Assembly (NCBI GenBank): GCA_003554345.1
Contig: PWGE01000031.1
Location: 1 to 5,842, forward strand
Direction of reading: 5' to 3'
Origin: T1SED10-198M sp003554345 [NCBI: Candidatus Sumerlaeota bacterium]
GTDB taxonomy: Bacteria > Sumerlaeota > T1SED10-198M
Length of the DNA stretch: 5,842 nt
Both the position numbers and the translations under genes were made by a program. The notes below the pieces were generated by a model that saw nothing but the letters and a program-made list of their open reading frames with translations, was not told where the DNA came from and did not search any database. Below, one piece after another: positions 1 to 5,842 of this stretch; positions within the stretch are counted from its first letter, which is position 1; each line of letters opens with the position of its first letter.

Positions 1-2051
1 AAATTGTCGGTACAAATCTTGGGGTGGGGGATATAGAAACGAAGGAAAGGAAAAGTTTTTTTCTGGGTGATAAACACCTGCCCTCTGTTATTTACAGAAA
101 TAATATTTTGTATCATAGCCGGGGGAGCCTGTTTAACCTCAAAATGGAAAATGACATGTCGTTATCTCCACGTCAAATACCTCTTGAAGAGGTGCCTGAA
201 ACCGACCATTTAAAAAACATTTCTCCCCGGAATGATATCCTTTATGAACCTCGTTCTGCCACCAGTCTTTCAGGTGTTCCCCAGATTCACCAGGTATATG
301 ATACCCCGGCCGACTTTAATGGACATGCTGCTTGTGGTGCTACGTCTGCCCTTATCGCTCTGCAATATTATGATATTCTACCTTCCCGTGATCCTGCCGG
401 GTGGTATGTTTCTGAACAGTATACCTATAATAATGTTACCTATGACCAGTGGACTAATGATCCCAATGGGAACAGGAGTTACGGAGGATATGGCTATATT
501 GCCCAGGATACTGAATGGTACGGCACTCCCGATCGAGGTGATGAACATACCAGTTATTGGATGAGAGAATATTTTGTGAACCATGATCTTGAGTCTGCTG
601 TGGACTGGTCAACCAGTTGGAACACATTAACATCAGAAATAAACAATGAATATCCGTTTGTTTTACTATTTTCCAATCGCCTGACAGGTGGTCATTATAT
701 TACCACAGTGGGCTATGTGGAGGATCAGTATACTGCTCTATTCAATGATCCTTACGGAGACCAGAACACTCCAAACTGGCCCAGCAATGATGGGAAAGAG
801 GTTGCTTATGACTGGCCGGGATATAACTATGGAAATGAAAACTTAGACAATGTCCATCTTTTTGTGTATGCCCGCGATACATACTCTTCTTCGGAGGAAT
901 ATTCTTCAGGAGACTGGGTTAAAACAACAGCTGATCCCACCTTAAATCTTCGGGCTGGACCGGGCACCGACTATGATATTCTCGATGGATTATCATACCA
1001 GACTCTGGCTGTTATTATTGAGCATGAGGACAATGGAATATACCGCACCAATAATCACTGGTGGAAGGTAAGGGTTGAGGAAAGTAATAAGGAAGGATGG
1101 CTTGCTGAATATTTTCTGGAAACTGCTGATTCTCCCTGTAGGGTGAGTACACCGTACCAGCCTGATGGAACGAGTAGCGGCAATATCAATCAAACCCTTT
1201 CTTTTTCTACCGGAGGGGCAGAATGTGAATGTGGCGCCGGGGTAGAGTACCGTTTTGACTGGGATGATGGAACTTATTCAGGCTGGAGCACTTCTGCCAG
1301 TGCCGGCACATCCTGGAGTTCGGGGGGCGTTTATGAGATAAGGGTTCGGGCAAGGTGTCTGGAAGATAACTCTGTTGAATCAGACTGGTCTGCTGTTAAA
1401 GAAGTGGCCATTTACACTCCTCCTCAGGCAGATTTTGAGGTTGACAGGATGGTAGTGGAGCCGGGGTCAACCGTTCAGTTTACAGACATATCTTCGGGAG
1501 ATATTGATGAGTATGCCTGGGAGTTTGGTGATGGTGGTACCAGTTCATCAGCAAGTCCCTCTCATCATTTTGAGGAAACAGGAAGTTATACTGTTTCTTT
1601 GCAGGTGCATGGACCCGGGGGAAGTGATAGTATGACCAGGCAGGATTATATGCACGTTGTGGAGTCAATACCACAATACTCGGCTCACGTTGTATCTTAT
1701 GACATACCGTCAGTAATGAAAGTAAACCAGACGTATGAACTAAAAGTAACATTACGTAATATGGGCTCCGAAACCTGGGAAAAAGATGACAACATCTATC
1801 TGGGAGCAGTGGGGGACCAGGATGATCTTACAGGTCCGGGAAATTATCGGGCCGGTTTAGAAAAAGAGGTGTTCCCCGGGGATAAGCACGTGTTTTATGT
1901 GCAATTAAATCCTGAAGAACCAGGCTTGTTTCTTACGGAATGGCGCATGTTAAAAGAAGGTTATAGCTGGTTTGGTGAAACGCTTTCAGAGGAAGTCCAG
2001 GTGGATGAAAAAACGGCCATAGATAGTTCTTGCTGGCACTTATTCAAATAA
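1..2051 (+). CDS. C39-like cysteine peptidase with SH3, PKD and NBR1-like Ig domains (5' partial)
   Basis: Modular, probably exported papain-fold peptidase or peptidase-like protein. Residues are numbered from the GTG at 24. Residues 85-285 resemble the Peptidase_C39-like family: candidate Cys104 in HAACGATSAL, His224 in GGHYITTVGY and Asp242 in FNDPYGD, with Gln87 or Gln90 as possible oxyanion residue. An SH3b domain follows at about 297-366 (LNLRAGPGTDYDIL, HWWKVR, GWLAEYFLE), then an Ig/PKD-type domain at about 371-464 (YRFDWDDG, SDWS). A clear PKD domain lies at about 468-547 (YAWEFGDGG, GSYTVSLQV). An NBR1-like Ig domain lies at about 552-660 (LRNMGSETW, FPGD, TEWRMLKEGYSWFG). SH3 and Ig modules commonly bind cell wall, glycan or protein partners. 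The GTG at 24 has no ribosome binding site and no signal peptide after it, and the frame stays open to base 3 (IVGTNLG upstream), so I treat the gene as 5' truncated. Domain calls are firm; the substrate is unknown and peptidase activity is inferred. Confidence 0.85.
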   Translation, partial: IVGTNLGVGDIETKERKSFFLGDKHLPSVIYRNNILYHSRGSLFNLKMENDMSLSPRQIPLEEVPETDHLKNISPRNDILYEPRSATSLSGVPQIHQVYDTPADFNGHAACGATSALIALQYYDILPSRDPAGWYVSEQYTYNNVTYDQWTNDPNGNRSYGGYGYIAQDTEWYGTPDRGDEHTSYWMREYFVNHDLESAVDWSTSWNTLTSEINNEYPFVLLFSNRLTGGHYITTVGYVEDQYTALFNDPYGDQNTPNWPSNDGKEVAYDWPGYNYGNENLDNVHLFVYARDTYSSSEEYSSGDWVKTTADPTLNLRAGPGTDYDILDGLSYQTLAVIIEHEDNGIYRTNNHWWKVRVEESNKEGWLAEYFLETADSPCRVSTPYQPDGTSSGNINQTLSFSTGGAECECGAGVEYRFDWDDGTYSGWSTSASAGTSWSSGGVYEIRVRARCLEDNSVESDWSAVKEVAIYTPPQADFEVDRMVVEPGSTVQFTDISSGDIDEYAWEFGDGGTSSSASPSHHFEETGSYTVSLQVHGPGGSDSMTRQDYMHVVESIPQYSAHVVSYDIPSVMKVNQTYELKVTLRNMGSETWEKDDNIYLGAVGDQDDLTGPGNYRAGLEKEVFPGDKHVFYVQLNPEEPGLFLTEWRMLKEGYSWFGETLSEEVQVDEKTAIDSSCWHLFK

Positions 2052-2105
2052 AAGGCTTTTTCTCTCATTATCTTCTTTTTCTGAAAAGAAAAGCTCTCCT
2101 GTTTT

Positions 2106-2127
2106 AACTTGATGAAGCAAGTTTTCT
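2106..2127 (+). terminator. weak hairpin, possible terminator of the peptidase gene
   Basis: AACTTG (2106-2111) and CAAGTT (2118-2123) form a perfect 6-bp inverted repeat with a 6-base loop. T-rich sequence (TTTTC, then TATTATTT) starts at the base of the stem. It lies 55 bases after the stop codon of the peptidase gene. The stem is short and AT-rich, so termination efficiency would be low. No better rho-independent terminator is visible in the 2052-2261 gap. Confidence 0.25.
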
Positions 2128-2173
2128 ATTATTTCCAGTATTCTTACGTGAAAGCAACCATTTTTTGATAACT

Positions 2174-2200
2174 TTGTTTTCAAATAAAAATATTTATACT
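2174..2200 (+). promoter_or_regulatory. candidate sigma-70-type promoter for the 2262 gene
   Basis: TTGTTT (2174-2179) and TATACT (2195-2200) resemble -35 and -10 boxes with a 15-base spacer, which is short. A second -10-like TATATT lies at 2202-2207. The stretch is very AT-rich, so chance matches are expected. Support is mainly position: it sits 60-90 bases before the ATG, downstream of the possible terminator. Confidence 0.2.
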
Positions 2201-2261
2201 CTATATTAAATTCTCTGAAAAAACTGAGCCTTGAACTGTTGATAGCAGCGAGCAGAACTTT

Positions 2262-3044
2262 ATGAGTGCTGGAAAAGAAAAAACACTGGGAGAAATTTTA
2301 TCCCGGTATCCTTATTATGAAGTAGAATATCTTTACAAGCAGTGGAAAGGCAAAAAAACTTCAACTGTAAGCAAGTTTGATGTCATCCTGGCTTTACTCC
2401 TTTTTGAAAATGGCGATGCTTTTTCACTGGGAGGTGGATTCTTGCTGTTCCTCATTCCTGAGATCTTAAACTATATGGCGGCATTGAATAAAACGGAAAC
2501 TCTTTTTCTGGCAGGACTCATTCGAATGACAATGGGAGTGATTATAACCACTTTTATGCTGGCCCATAGAGTGACGAGTATTTATATCTTGATTGCTTTT
2601 TATCTTTTTTATACTGCTTTTCGAAGTTTATCCAGATATCGTGGTATGAGAGAGAACTATCTCAGTTTAAAATCTGAAATATCTCCGGATAAAGATCTGG
2701 AAAAGGCCTTTGTGGATATGAAAAGAGAAGGGGTCTTTGCTGATGGCAGCCGGATTATTTTTAAAAAAGGAAGAAGAACCTGGTATGGTTGTTTTGGAAA
2801 AGAGAGGGTCTTTTTTATTCTGCCAGGTGCTGCTGAACTGGTAAGCTTTTCCCGGGAGATTTTTTATATGAGAATATTAGATGCTCAACAAAAAGAGTCC
2901 CGGTATAAGGTTCTGATGCAAATGGGGGATCAGACACTCGAGGGGTGGATAGACCAGGTTGTTTATGAGCGATATTGTGACTGGAAGGAATGTGGCGGGC
3001 CTGATATTGCGGTTCCTCTTTATCAGAGAATTCGACCTTCATAA
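2262..3044 (+). CDS. hypothetical membrane protein, 260 aa
   Basis: I do not recognise this family. The N-terminal 40 residues are polar and basic (MSAGKEKTLG, then KQWKGKKTSTVSK). Residues about 41-121 are hydrophobic with two or three likely membrane segments: about 55-74 (GGGFLLFLIPEILNY), 81-101 (LFLAGLIRMTMGVIITTFML) and 105-120 (TSIYILIAFYLFYTAF). An additional weak stretch, VILALLLF, lies at 41-48. After the basic RSLSRYRGMR (121-130), which favours a cytoplasmic side, comes a soluble 130-residue C-terminal region with no motif I can name. It has two cysteines near the end (239, 244) and one at 177. The start is the first ATG after an in-frame stop at 2232. No Shine-Dalgarno sequence precedes it, unlike the downstream genes. 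It stands alone, with 210 bases before it and 321 after it, so partners are unclear. The length and typical codon use make it a real gene; function is unknown. Confidence 0.75.
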   Translation: MSAGKEKTLGEILSRYPYYEVEYLYKQWKGKKTSTVSKFDVILALLLFENGDAFSLGGGFLLFLIPEILNYMAALNKTETLFLAGLIRMTMGVIITTFMLAHRVTSIYILIAFYLFYTAFRSLSRYRGMRENYLSLKSEISPDKDLEKAFVDMKREGVFADGSRIIFKKGRRTWYGCFGKERVFFILPGAAELVSFSREIFYMRILDAQQKESRYKVLMQMGDQTLEGWIDQVVYERYCDWKECGGPDIAVPLYQRIRPS

Positions 3045-3204
3045 ATGAGAATGAAATATCTCACCTCATGTAACTTCTTCAGGCATTGTGACTGTTGAAG
3101 CAGTCCCTGCCTTCTTATAGAGTTTCATCCTTTTTTTAGCAGGAAATTTTATAAACAGAGAATTTCTTTTAAATCAAAAATATAAAAAACCGGCAGACTG
3201 TACT

Positions 3205-3227
3205 TTATCATCTATCAAAGATCATAA
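3205..3227. promoter_or_regulatory. operator-like dyad upstream of the BCCT gene
   Basis: TTATCATCT (3205-3213) and AGATCATAA (3219-3227) are inverted repeats matching at 8 of 9 positions around a 5-base spacer. The one mismatch is C3209 against C3223. The geometry suits a dimeric helix-turn-helix regulator site. It lies about 140 bases before the transporter start and 40-60 bases upstream of the first promoter-like element. The regulator is not identifiable from this window, and an AT-rich chance dyad remains possible. Confidence 0.3.
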
Positions 3228-3348
3228 CTGGACACTCTTTTGTATTTTGTTACCATGATAGGTCATTTTACAATATATCTCTTGAATTATTTATACGATT
3301 CTTCCCTGTATATTAAGATATAAGATGTTTGTTTTTAAACCCATGCTC

Positions 3349-3354
3349 AAGGAG
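3349..3354 (+). promoter_or_regulatory. ribosome binding site of the BCCT gene
   Basis: AAGGAG sits 11 bases before the ATG at 3366. The spacing is slightly long but the match to the anti-Shine-Dalgarno is strong, and no other in-frame start is nearby, so it fixes the start of the transporter gene. Confidence 0.7.
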
Positions 3355-3365
3355 AATGTCGATAT

Positions 3366-5348
3366 ATGAGTGAAGAGACTAAAGAAAAACAACGCAAATT
3401 CAAAATTCGTATTAATCCACCTGTTTTTCTTTCATCAGCTGTTTTGATTCTCGTGTTTGTGCTTTTCACTATGTTTAATCCTGCTCGTGCGGAAAGAATA
3501 TTTGAGGCGGTTCAGAACTGGATTATTATTCATGCTGGTTGGTTCTATATTCTTGCTGTTGCTTTCTTTTTGATTTTTGTGGTATATTTAGCTTTTTCGA
3601 AAAAAGGACATATAAAACTTGGACCGGACCACAGCACTCCAGACTTCAGTTATCTTTCCTGGTTTGCCATGCTTTTTTCAGCAGGCATGGGTATAGGTTT
3701 ATTGTTTTTCAGTGTAGCTGAACCTGTTATGCATTACATGGACCCTCCGGCACTGGAAGGGGGTACGGTAGAAGCAGCTCGGGAAGCGATGAAGATAACC
3801 TTTTTTCATTGGGGTGTCCATGCATGGGCGATATATGCTGTGATGGCTTTGTCGTTAGCTTACTTTTCTTTTCGCCATAATTTACCCATAAGAGTGCGTT
3901 CTGCTTTTTATCCCATTATTGGTGACAGGATAAATGGTCCAATAGGGCATGTGATTGACTCTTTTGCTGTTATTGCCACCCTTTTTGGCGTTGCCACCTC
4001 TCTTGGAGTGGGAGTTCTCCAGGTAAATGCAGGGTTACACTATATCTTTGGTATAGCTCATTCCACCGGTGTTCAGATTACCCTCATTGTTATTATCACC
4101 CTGTTTGCAACCGGCTCCGTGGTGTCGGGACTGGATAAAGGAATCCGGCGCATCTCTGAACTGAATATAACACTGGCGCTTTTGTTGCTGATATTTGTTT
4201 TATTTATGGGTCCTACTCTTCATATTTTGCAGACTCTCGTTCAAAATGTGGGGAATTACGTATCGGATGTGGTGGAACAGACCTTCCATCTTTATGCGTA
4301 TGATCCCGGTGACTGGATTGGAGGATGGACCCTTTTTTACTGGGGATGGTGGATTTCCTGGTCACCTTTTGTGGGTATGTTTGTTGCTCGGGTATCAAGA
4401 GGACGGACAATCAGAGAATTCGTCATAGGTGTTTTGATGGTACCTGTGGGTTTTACCTTTGTATGGATGACGTTCTTTGGTAATACTGCGATTGATATGA
4501 TCATGAACAGAGGGATTACCCAACTGTATGATGCAGTGGCTGCCGATGAAGCAGTAGCAATGTTTCAATTTTTCGAACATCTGCCATTTTCAATGGTTGT
4601 TTCTGTATTGGCTACTATACTCATAATTACCTTTTTTATTACCTCTTCCGATTCGGGTTCGCTGGTTATTGATATGATGACGAATAATGTTAAACAGGAA
4701 GGACCCGTCTGGCAAAGAGTTTTCTGGGCATTTACAGAAGGAGCTGTGGCGATTGCCCTGCTTCTTGCAGGAGGACTGGAAGCCCTGCAAACAGGTGCTA
4801 TAGCCAGTGCGCTTCCCTTTACTATCATTCTTCTCTTTATCTGCGGCGGACTTTTTAGAGCCTTACAGAAGGATGTTATAAAACAGAAAACTTGCAGTAA
4901 TGTTACTCTTACGGATTCTTCAACCGCATCTTTTCCCTGGCAAAAACGCTTGCAGAATATTATTCACTACCCCGGAAAAGAAGACGTACTGGACTTTATT
5001 AAGAATACGGTGCGTCCTGCAATGGAAGAAGTTGCCGCAGTCTTTGAGAAAAATGGAATAAAAACTGAAGTGGAAGAGGGGGAGGATGGTCGTGTATGGA
5101 TAAAAGTCCTGCATCAGGAAGAGGATGATTTTTTCTACTCTGTTCGTCCAACCTTATATAATACTCCTACCTTTATGTATGATAATACTGAAAAGGATGA
5201 TGATGAGCAGACCTATTACCGGGCGGAAGTGTACCTGAAAGAAGGCGGACAGAATTATGACCTGATGGGTTGGGCAAAAGAGCAGATTATAAACAATATC
5301 ATCGATCAGTATGAAACACATATTCATTATCTTAATATTGTGAGATAA
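3366..5348 (+). CDS. betT: BCCT-family betaine/choline transporter, BetT-like with C-terminal domain
   Basis: Secondary transporter of the betaine/carnitine/choline (BCCT) family, importing a quaternary-ammonium osmoprotectant across the inner membrane. Twelve hydrophobic segments span about residues 19-497. Family marks: GMGIG at 107-111 in TM3 followed by FFSVAEPVMHYMDPP (114-128), and the BCCT signature WTLFYWGWWISW at 321-332 with SPFVGMFVARVSRGRTIREF after it. W328, W329 and W332 match the aromatic betaine-binding box of BetP (W373, W374, W377). In TM10, F423, T426 and S427 align with BetP Na+-site residues. Residues about 500-660 form the long cytoplasmic extension seen in BetT-type proteins (VRPAMEEVA, YYRAEVYLKEGGQNYDLMGW, DQYETHIHYL). 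Its 660 residues fit BetT (about 677 in E. coli). In BetP, changing the last glycine of GMGIG to Asp is linked to choline and proton use; Gly is present here, so betaine with Na+ is possible. Family is certain; substrate and the betT name are not. No choline oxidation genes are adjacent. Confidence 0.95.
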   Translation: MSEETKEKQRKFKIRINPPVFLSSAVLILVFVLFTMFNPARAERIFEAVQNWIIIHAGWFYILAVAFFLIFVVYLAFSKKGHIKLGPDHSTPDFSYLSWFAMLFSAGMGIGLLFFSVAEPVMHYMDPPALEGGTVEAAREAMKITFFHWGVHAWAIYAVMALSLAYFSFRHNLPIRVRSAFYPIIGDRINGPIGHVIDSFAVIATLFGVATSLGVGVLQVNAGLHYIFGIAHSTGVQITLIVIITLFATGSVVSGLDKGIRRISELNITLALLLLIFVLFMGPTLHILQTLVQNVGNYVSDVVEQTFHLYAYDPGDWIGGWTLFYWGWWISWSPFVGMFVARVSRGRTIREFVIGVLMVPVGFTFVWMTFFGNTAIDMIMNRGITQLYDAVAADEAVAMFQFFEHLPFSMVVSVLATILIITFFITSSDSGSLVIDMMTNNVKQEGPVWQRVFWAFTEGAVAIALLLAGGLEALQTGAIASALPFTIILLFICGGLFRALQKDVIKQKTCSNVTLTDSSTASFPWQKRLQNIIHYPGKEDVLDFIKNTVRPAMEEVAAVFEKNGIKTEVEEGEDGRVWIKVLHQEEDDFFYSVRPTLYNTPTFMYDNTEKDDDEQTYYRAEVYLKEGGQNYDLMGWAKEQIINNIIDQYETHIHYLNIVR

Positions 5349-5413
5349 AAATAGTTGAAATCATTCGACAGAGAACTTGCTTTTGCTTTCCATAAAATAT
5401 AGACGGTACCGGT

Positions 5414-5438
5414 ATTTTCAGAATACTCCTCTGAAAAT
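5414..5438 (+). promoter_or_regulatory. 9-bp hairpin with anti-Shine-Dalgarno sequence upstream of small ORF
   Basis: ATTTTCAGA (5414-5422) and TCTGAAAAT (5430-5438) are perfect inverted repeats with a 7-base loop. No T-run follows, so it is a poor terminator for the transporter gene. ACTCCT at 5425-5430 (loop plus first base of the right arm) is the exact complement of AGGAGT at 5451-5456, the ribosome binding site of the next ORF. The RNA could therefore form either the hairpin or a structure that masks ribosome entry. This is inference from base pairing only. Confidence 0.4.
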
Positions 5439-5450
5439 GGAACTAACCTC

Positions 5451-5455
5451 AGGAG
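5451..5455 (+). promoter_or_regulatory. ribosome binding site of the 33-codon ORF
   Basis: AGGAG lies 5 bases before the ATG at 5461, near-optimal spacing. It is the main reason to choose this ATG over the in-frame TTG at 5377, which has no such site. Confidence 0.6.
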
Positions 5456-5460
5456 TCAGA

Positions 5461-5562
5461 ATGAAAAAAAAGAATAAGAATGTATCACGCGAAGCTCGCA
5501 AAGCCCGCAAAGTAATACCTTATAAGAAAATATTAAAGAAGGTTGCAAATACGTCAGCGTGA
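5461..5562 (+). CDS. very basic 33-residue peptide, function unknown
   Basis: A 33-codon ORF with a good AGGAG site 5 bases upstream. The peptide begins MKKKNKNVSREARKARK and ends KKVANTSA. It has 10 Lys, 3 Arg and a single acidic residue, no Cys and no hydrophobic membrane stretch. Such composition suits a nucleic-acid or ribosome-associated peptide or a membrane-active one, but I do not recognise a family. It follows the transporter gene by 112 bases and may share its transcript, since no clear terminator separates them. A run of eight A lies at 5464-5471 right after the start codon, a possible slippage site. The upstream hairpin with anti-Shine-Dalgarno sequence could control its translation. 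Its shortness means it could be a chance ORF; the ribosome binding site is the best evidence for it. Confidence 0.5.
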   Translation: MKKKNKNVSREARKARKVIPYKKILKKVANTSA

Positions 5563-5611
5563 ACTTTCAGGAAGACAGAAAATTAGCCCCAAAAACATGA
5601 TATTATCTTTT

Positions 5612-5637
5612 TTTCGTGTTCTTTCGTGCTTTTCGTG
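5612..5637. repeat. three TTTCGTG motifs with 9-10 base spacing
   Basis: TTTCGTG occurs at 5612-5618, 5622-5628 and 5631-5637, preceded by a T-run. On the other strand it reads CACGAAA three times and ends in an A-run. As far as I recall, short arrays of this kind appear between genes in many unrelated environmental bacteria. It lies 50 bases after the small ORF and is in no gene. The role is unknown; the spacing near one helical turn would put the motifs on one DNA face. Confidence 0.6.
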
Positions 5638-5714
5638 GTTTATTCTTCTCTGTAAATAGACTCTTCAAAATATAGTATACGTTGCTATAAAAACTTTCAC
5701 TTCATGAATGTATT

Positions 5715-5762
5715 TCTGGTTCCCTGGGAGCGCCGATCTCCGAATCGGCTCTGGTTGCCCTG
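5715..5762. repeat. REP-like palindrome with GGAG, flanked by direct repeats
   Basis: GCCGAT (5732-5737) and ATCGGC (5744-5749) form a perfect GC-rich 6-bp stem with a 6-base loop, in an otherwise AT-rich gap. GGAG lies at 5727-5730, one base before the stem, as in REP elements mobilised by RAYT (Y1-type) transposases. The unit is flanked by TCTGGTTCCCTG (5715-5726) and TCTGGTTGCCCTG (5750-5762), which are identical apart from one inserted G, with a 35-base period. This suggests a complete unit followed by the start of a second, truncated one. No transposase is in the window. Alternative reading: a transcription terminator, but no T-run follows. Confidence 0.5.
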
Positions 5763-5842
5763 AAAAAATACCTTGAGAAAGTATAATTCAGAAACCCACT
5801 GTTAAAATGGAAATAATGCTCTATTTTCATGATTGGTGGCGC

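Larger units (their letters stand above)
3045..3365 (+). other. 321-base AT-rich leader region before the BCCT gene
   Basis: No credible gene is seen here. Contents: a small imperfect hairpin at 3074-3100 (CTTC..CAG paired with CTG..GAAG) with an alternative 5-bp GACTG/CAGTC hairpin at 3090-3105, neither followed by a T-run; the dyad at 3205-3227; and several weak promoter-like combinations. The promoter-like pairs are TTTACA 3267-3272 with TATACG 3292-3297 (19-base spacer) and TTGAAT 3282-3287 with TATATT 3309-3314 (21-base spacer). None is close enough to consensus to choose. The length fits a regulated transcript start for the transporter. Confidence 0.5.

Noticed and set aside
1480-1752. 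Minus-strand 90-codon ORF inside the peptidase gene
   Set aside because: It is a shadow of the PKD-coding part on the other strand, with no ribosome binding site and no recognisable domain.
2069-2092. T-rich/A-rich inverted repeat (TCTTCTTTTT with AAAGAAAAGA)
   Set aside because: Its stem is mostly A-T with one mismatch and a G-T pair, arising from simple runs. No T-tract follows, so it is not a usable terminator.
3045-3098. 17-codon ORF starting directly after the stop of the membrane protein (TAA then ATG)
   Set aside because: It has no ribosome binding site, and the short cysteine-containing peptide has no recognisable features. It is probably chance.
3356-3373. Mini-ORF MSIYE overlapping the transporter start codon
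   Set aside because: Its ATG is only one base after AAGGAG, too close for normal initiation. Five codons carry no signal beyond chance.
4565-4828. Minus-strand 87-codon ORF inside the transporter gene
   Set aside because: It lies opposite strongly conserved BCCT membrane segments. The composition is low-complexity and there is no independent support.
5404-5411. Palindrome CGGTACCG
   Set aside because: An isolated 8-base palindrome is expected by chance in a window of this size, with nothing to link it to a function.
5377-5460. TTG start at 5377 extending the small basic ORF to 61 codons
   Set aside because: No ribosome binding site precedes it and the extension runs through the hairpin. 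The ATG at 5461 with AGGAG 5 bases upstream is a far better start.
1-5842. Search for tRNA, rRNA, CRISPR array, insertion sequence or toxin-antitoxin pair
   Set aside because: No cloverleaf, rRNA-like block, regularly spaced long repeats, transposase motif or paired small ORFs were seen on either strand.

Overview
The window carries three full-length or near-full-length protein genes and one very small one. All are on the + strand and separated by AT-rich gaps of about 210, 320 and 110 bases. Nothing convincing is coded on the minus strand. Base composition is moderately AT-rich, with strong Shine-Dalgarno sites on two genes, so this is bacterial DNA. The osmolyte carrier suggests an organism that meets salt or osmotic stress, and the large secreted-looking modular protein fits an environmental anaerobe or sediment/biofilm bacterium. 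The phylum cannot be fixed from these bases.

Layout. (1) Bases 1-2051: the 3' part of a gene for a large modular, probably exported protein. In order it has a papain-like C39-family peptidase domain, a bacterial SH3 domain, two Ig/PKD-type beta domains and a C-terminal NBR1-like Ig domain. The reading frame is open to the window edge, so the true N-terminus, probably with a signal peptide, is missing. (2) 2262-3044: an unrecognised 260-residue membrane protein with two or three hydrophobic segments and a soluble C-terminal half. (3) 3045-3365: a 321-base AT-rich leader with a near-perfect operator-like dyad at 3205-3227. (4) 3366-5348: a 660-residue BCCT-family transporter with the C-terminal cytoplasmic extension typical of BetT proteins, but with the all-glycine GMGIG motif associated with Na+/betaine members. 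(5) 5414-5562: a hairpin, a strong ribosome binding site and a 33-codon ORF for a very basic peptide. The hairpin region contains a perfect 6-base complement of that ribosome binding site. (6) 5563-5842: no credible complete gene, but two repeat structures. One is a triplet of TTTCGTG motifs with 9-10 base spacing. The other is a REP-like palindrome preceded by GGAG and flanked by near-identical 12/13-base direct repeats.

The genes do not form an obvious operon, because the gaps are long and the products unrelated. The most defensible functional statement is osmoprotectant (betaine/choline) import by the BCCT protein. The peptidase-like protein probably works outside the cytoplasm. I found no clear new multi-gene system. 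The least explained parts are the small basic ORF with its possible translational switch and the repeat-rich tail.
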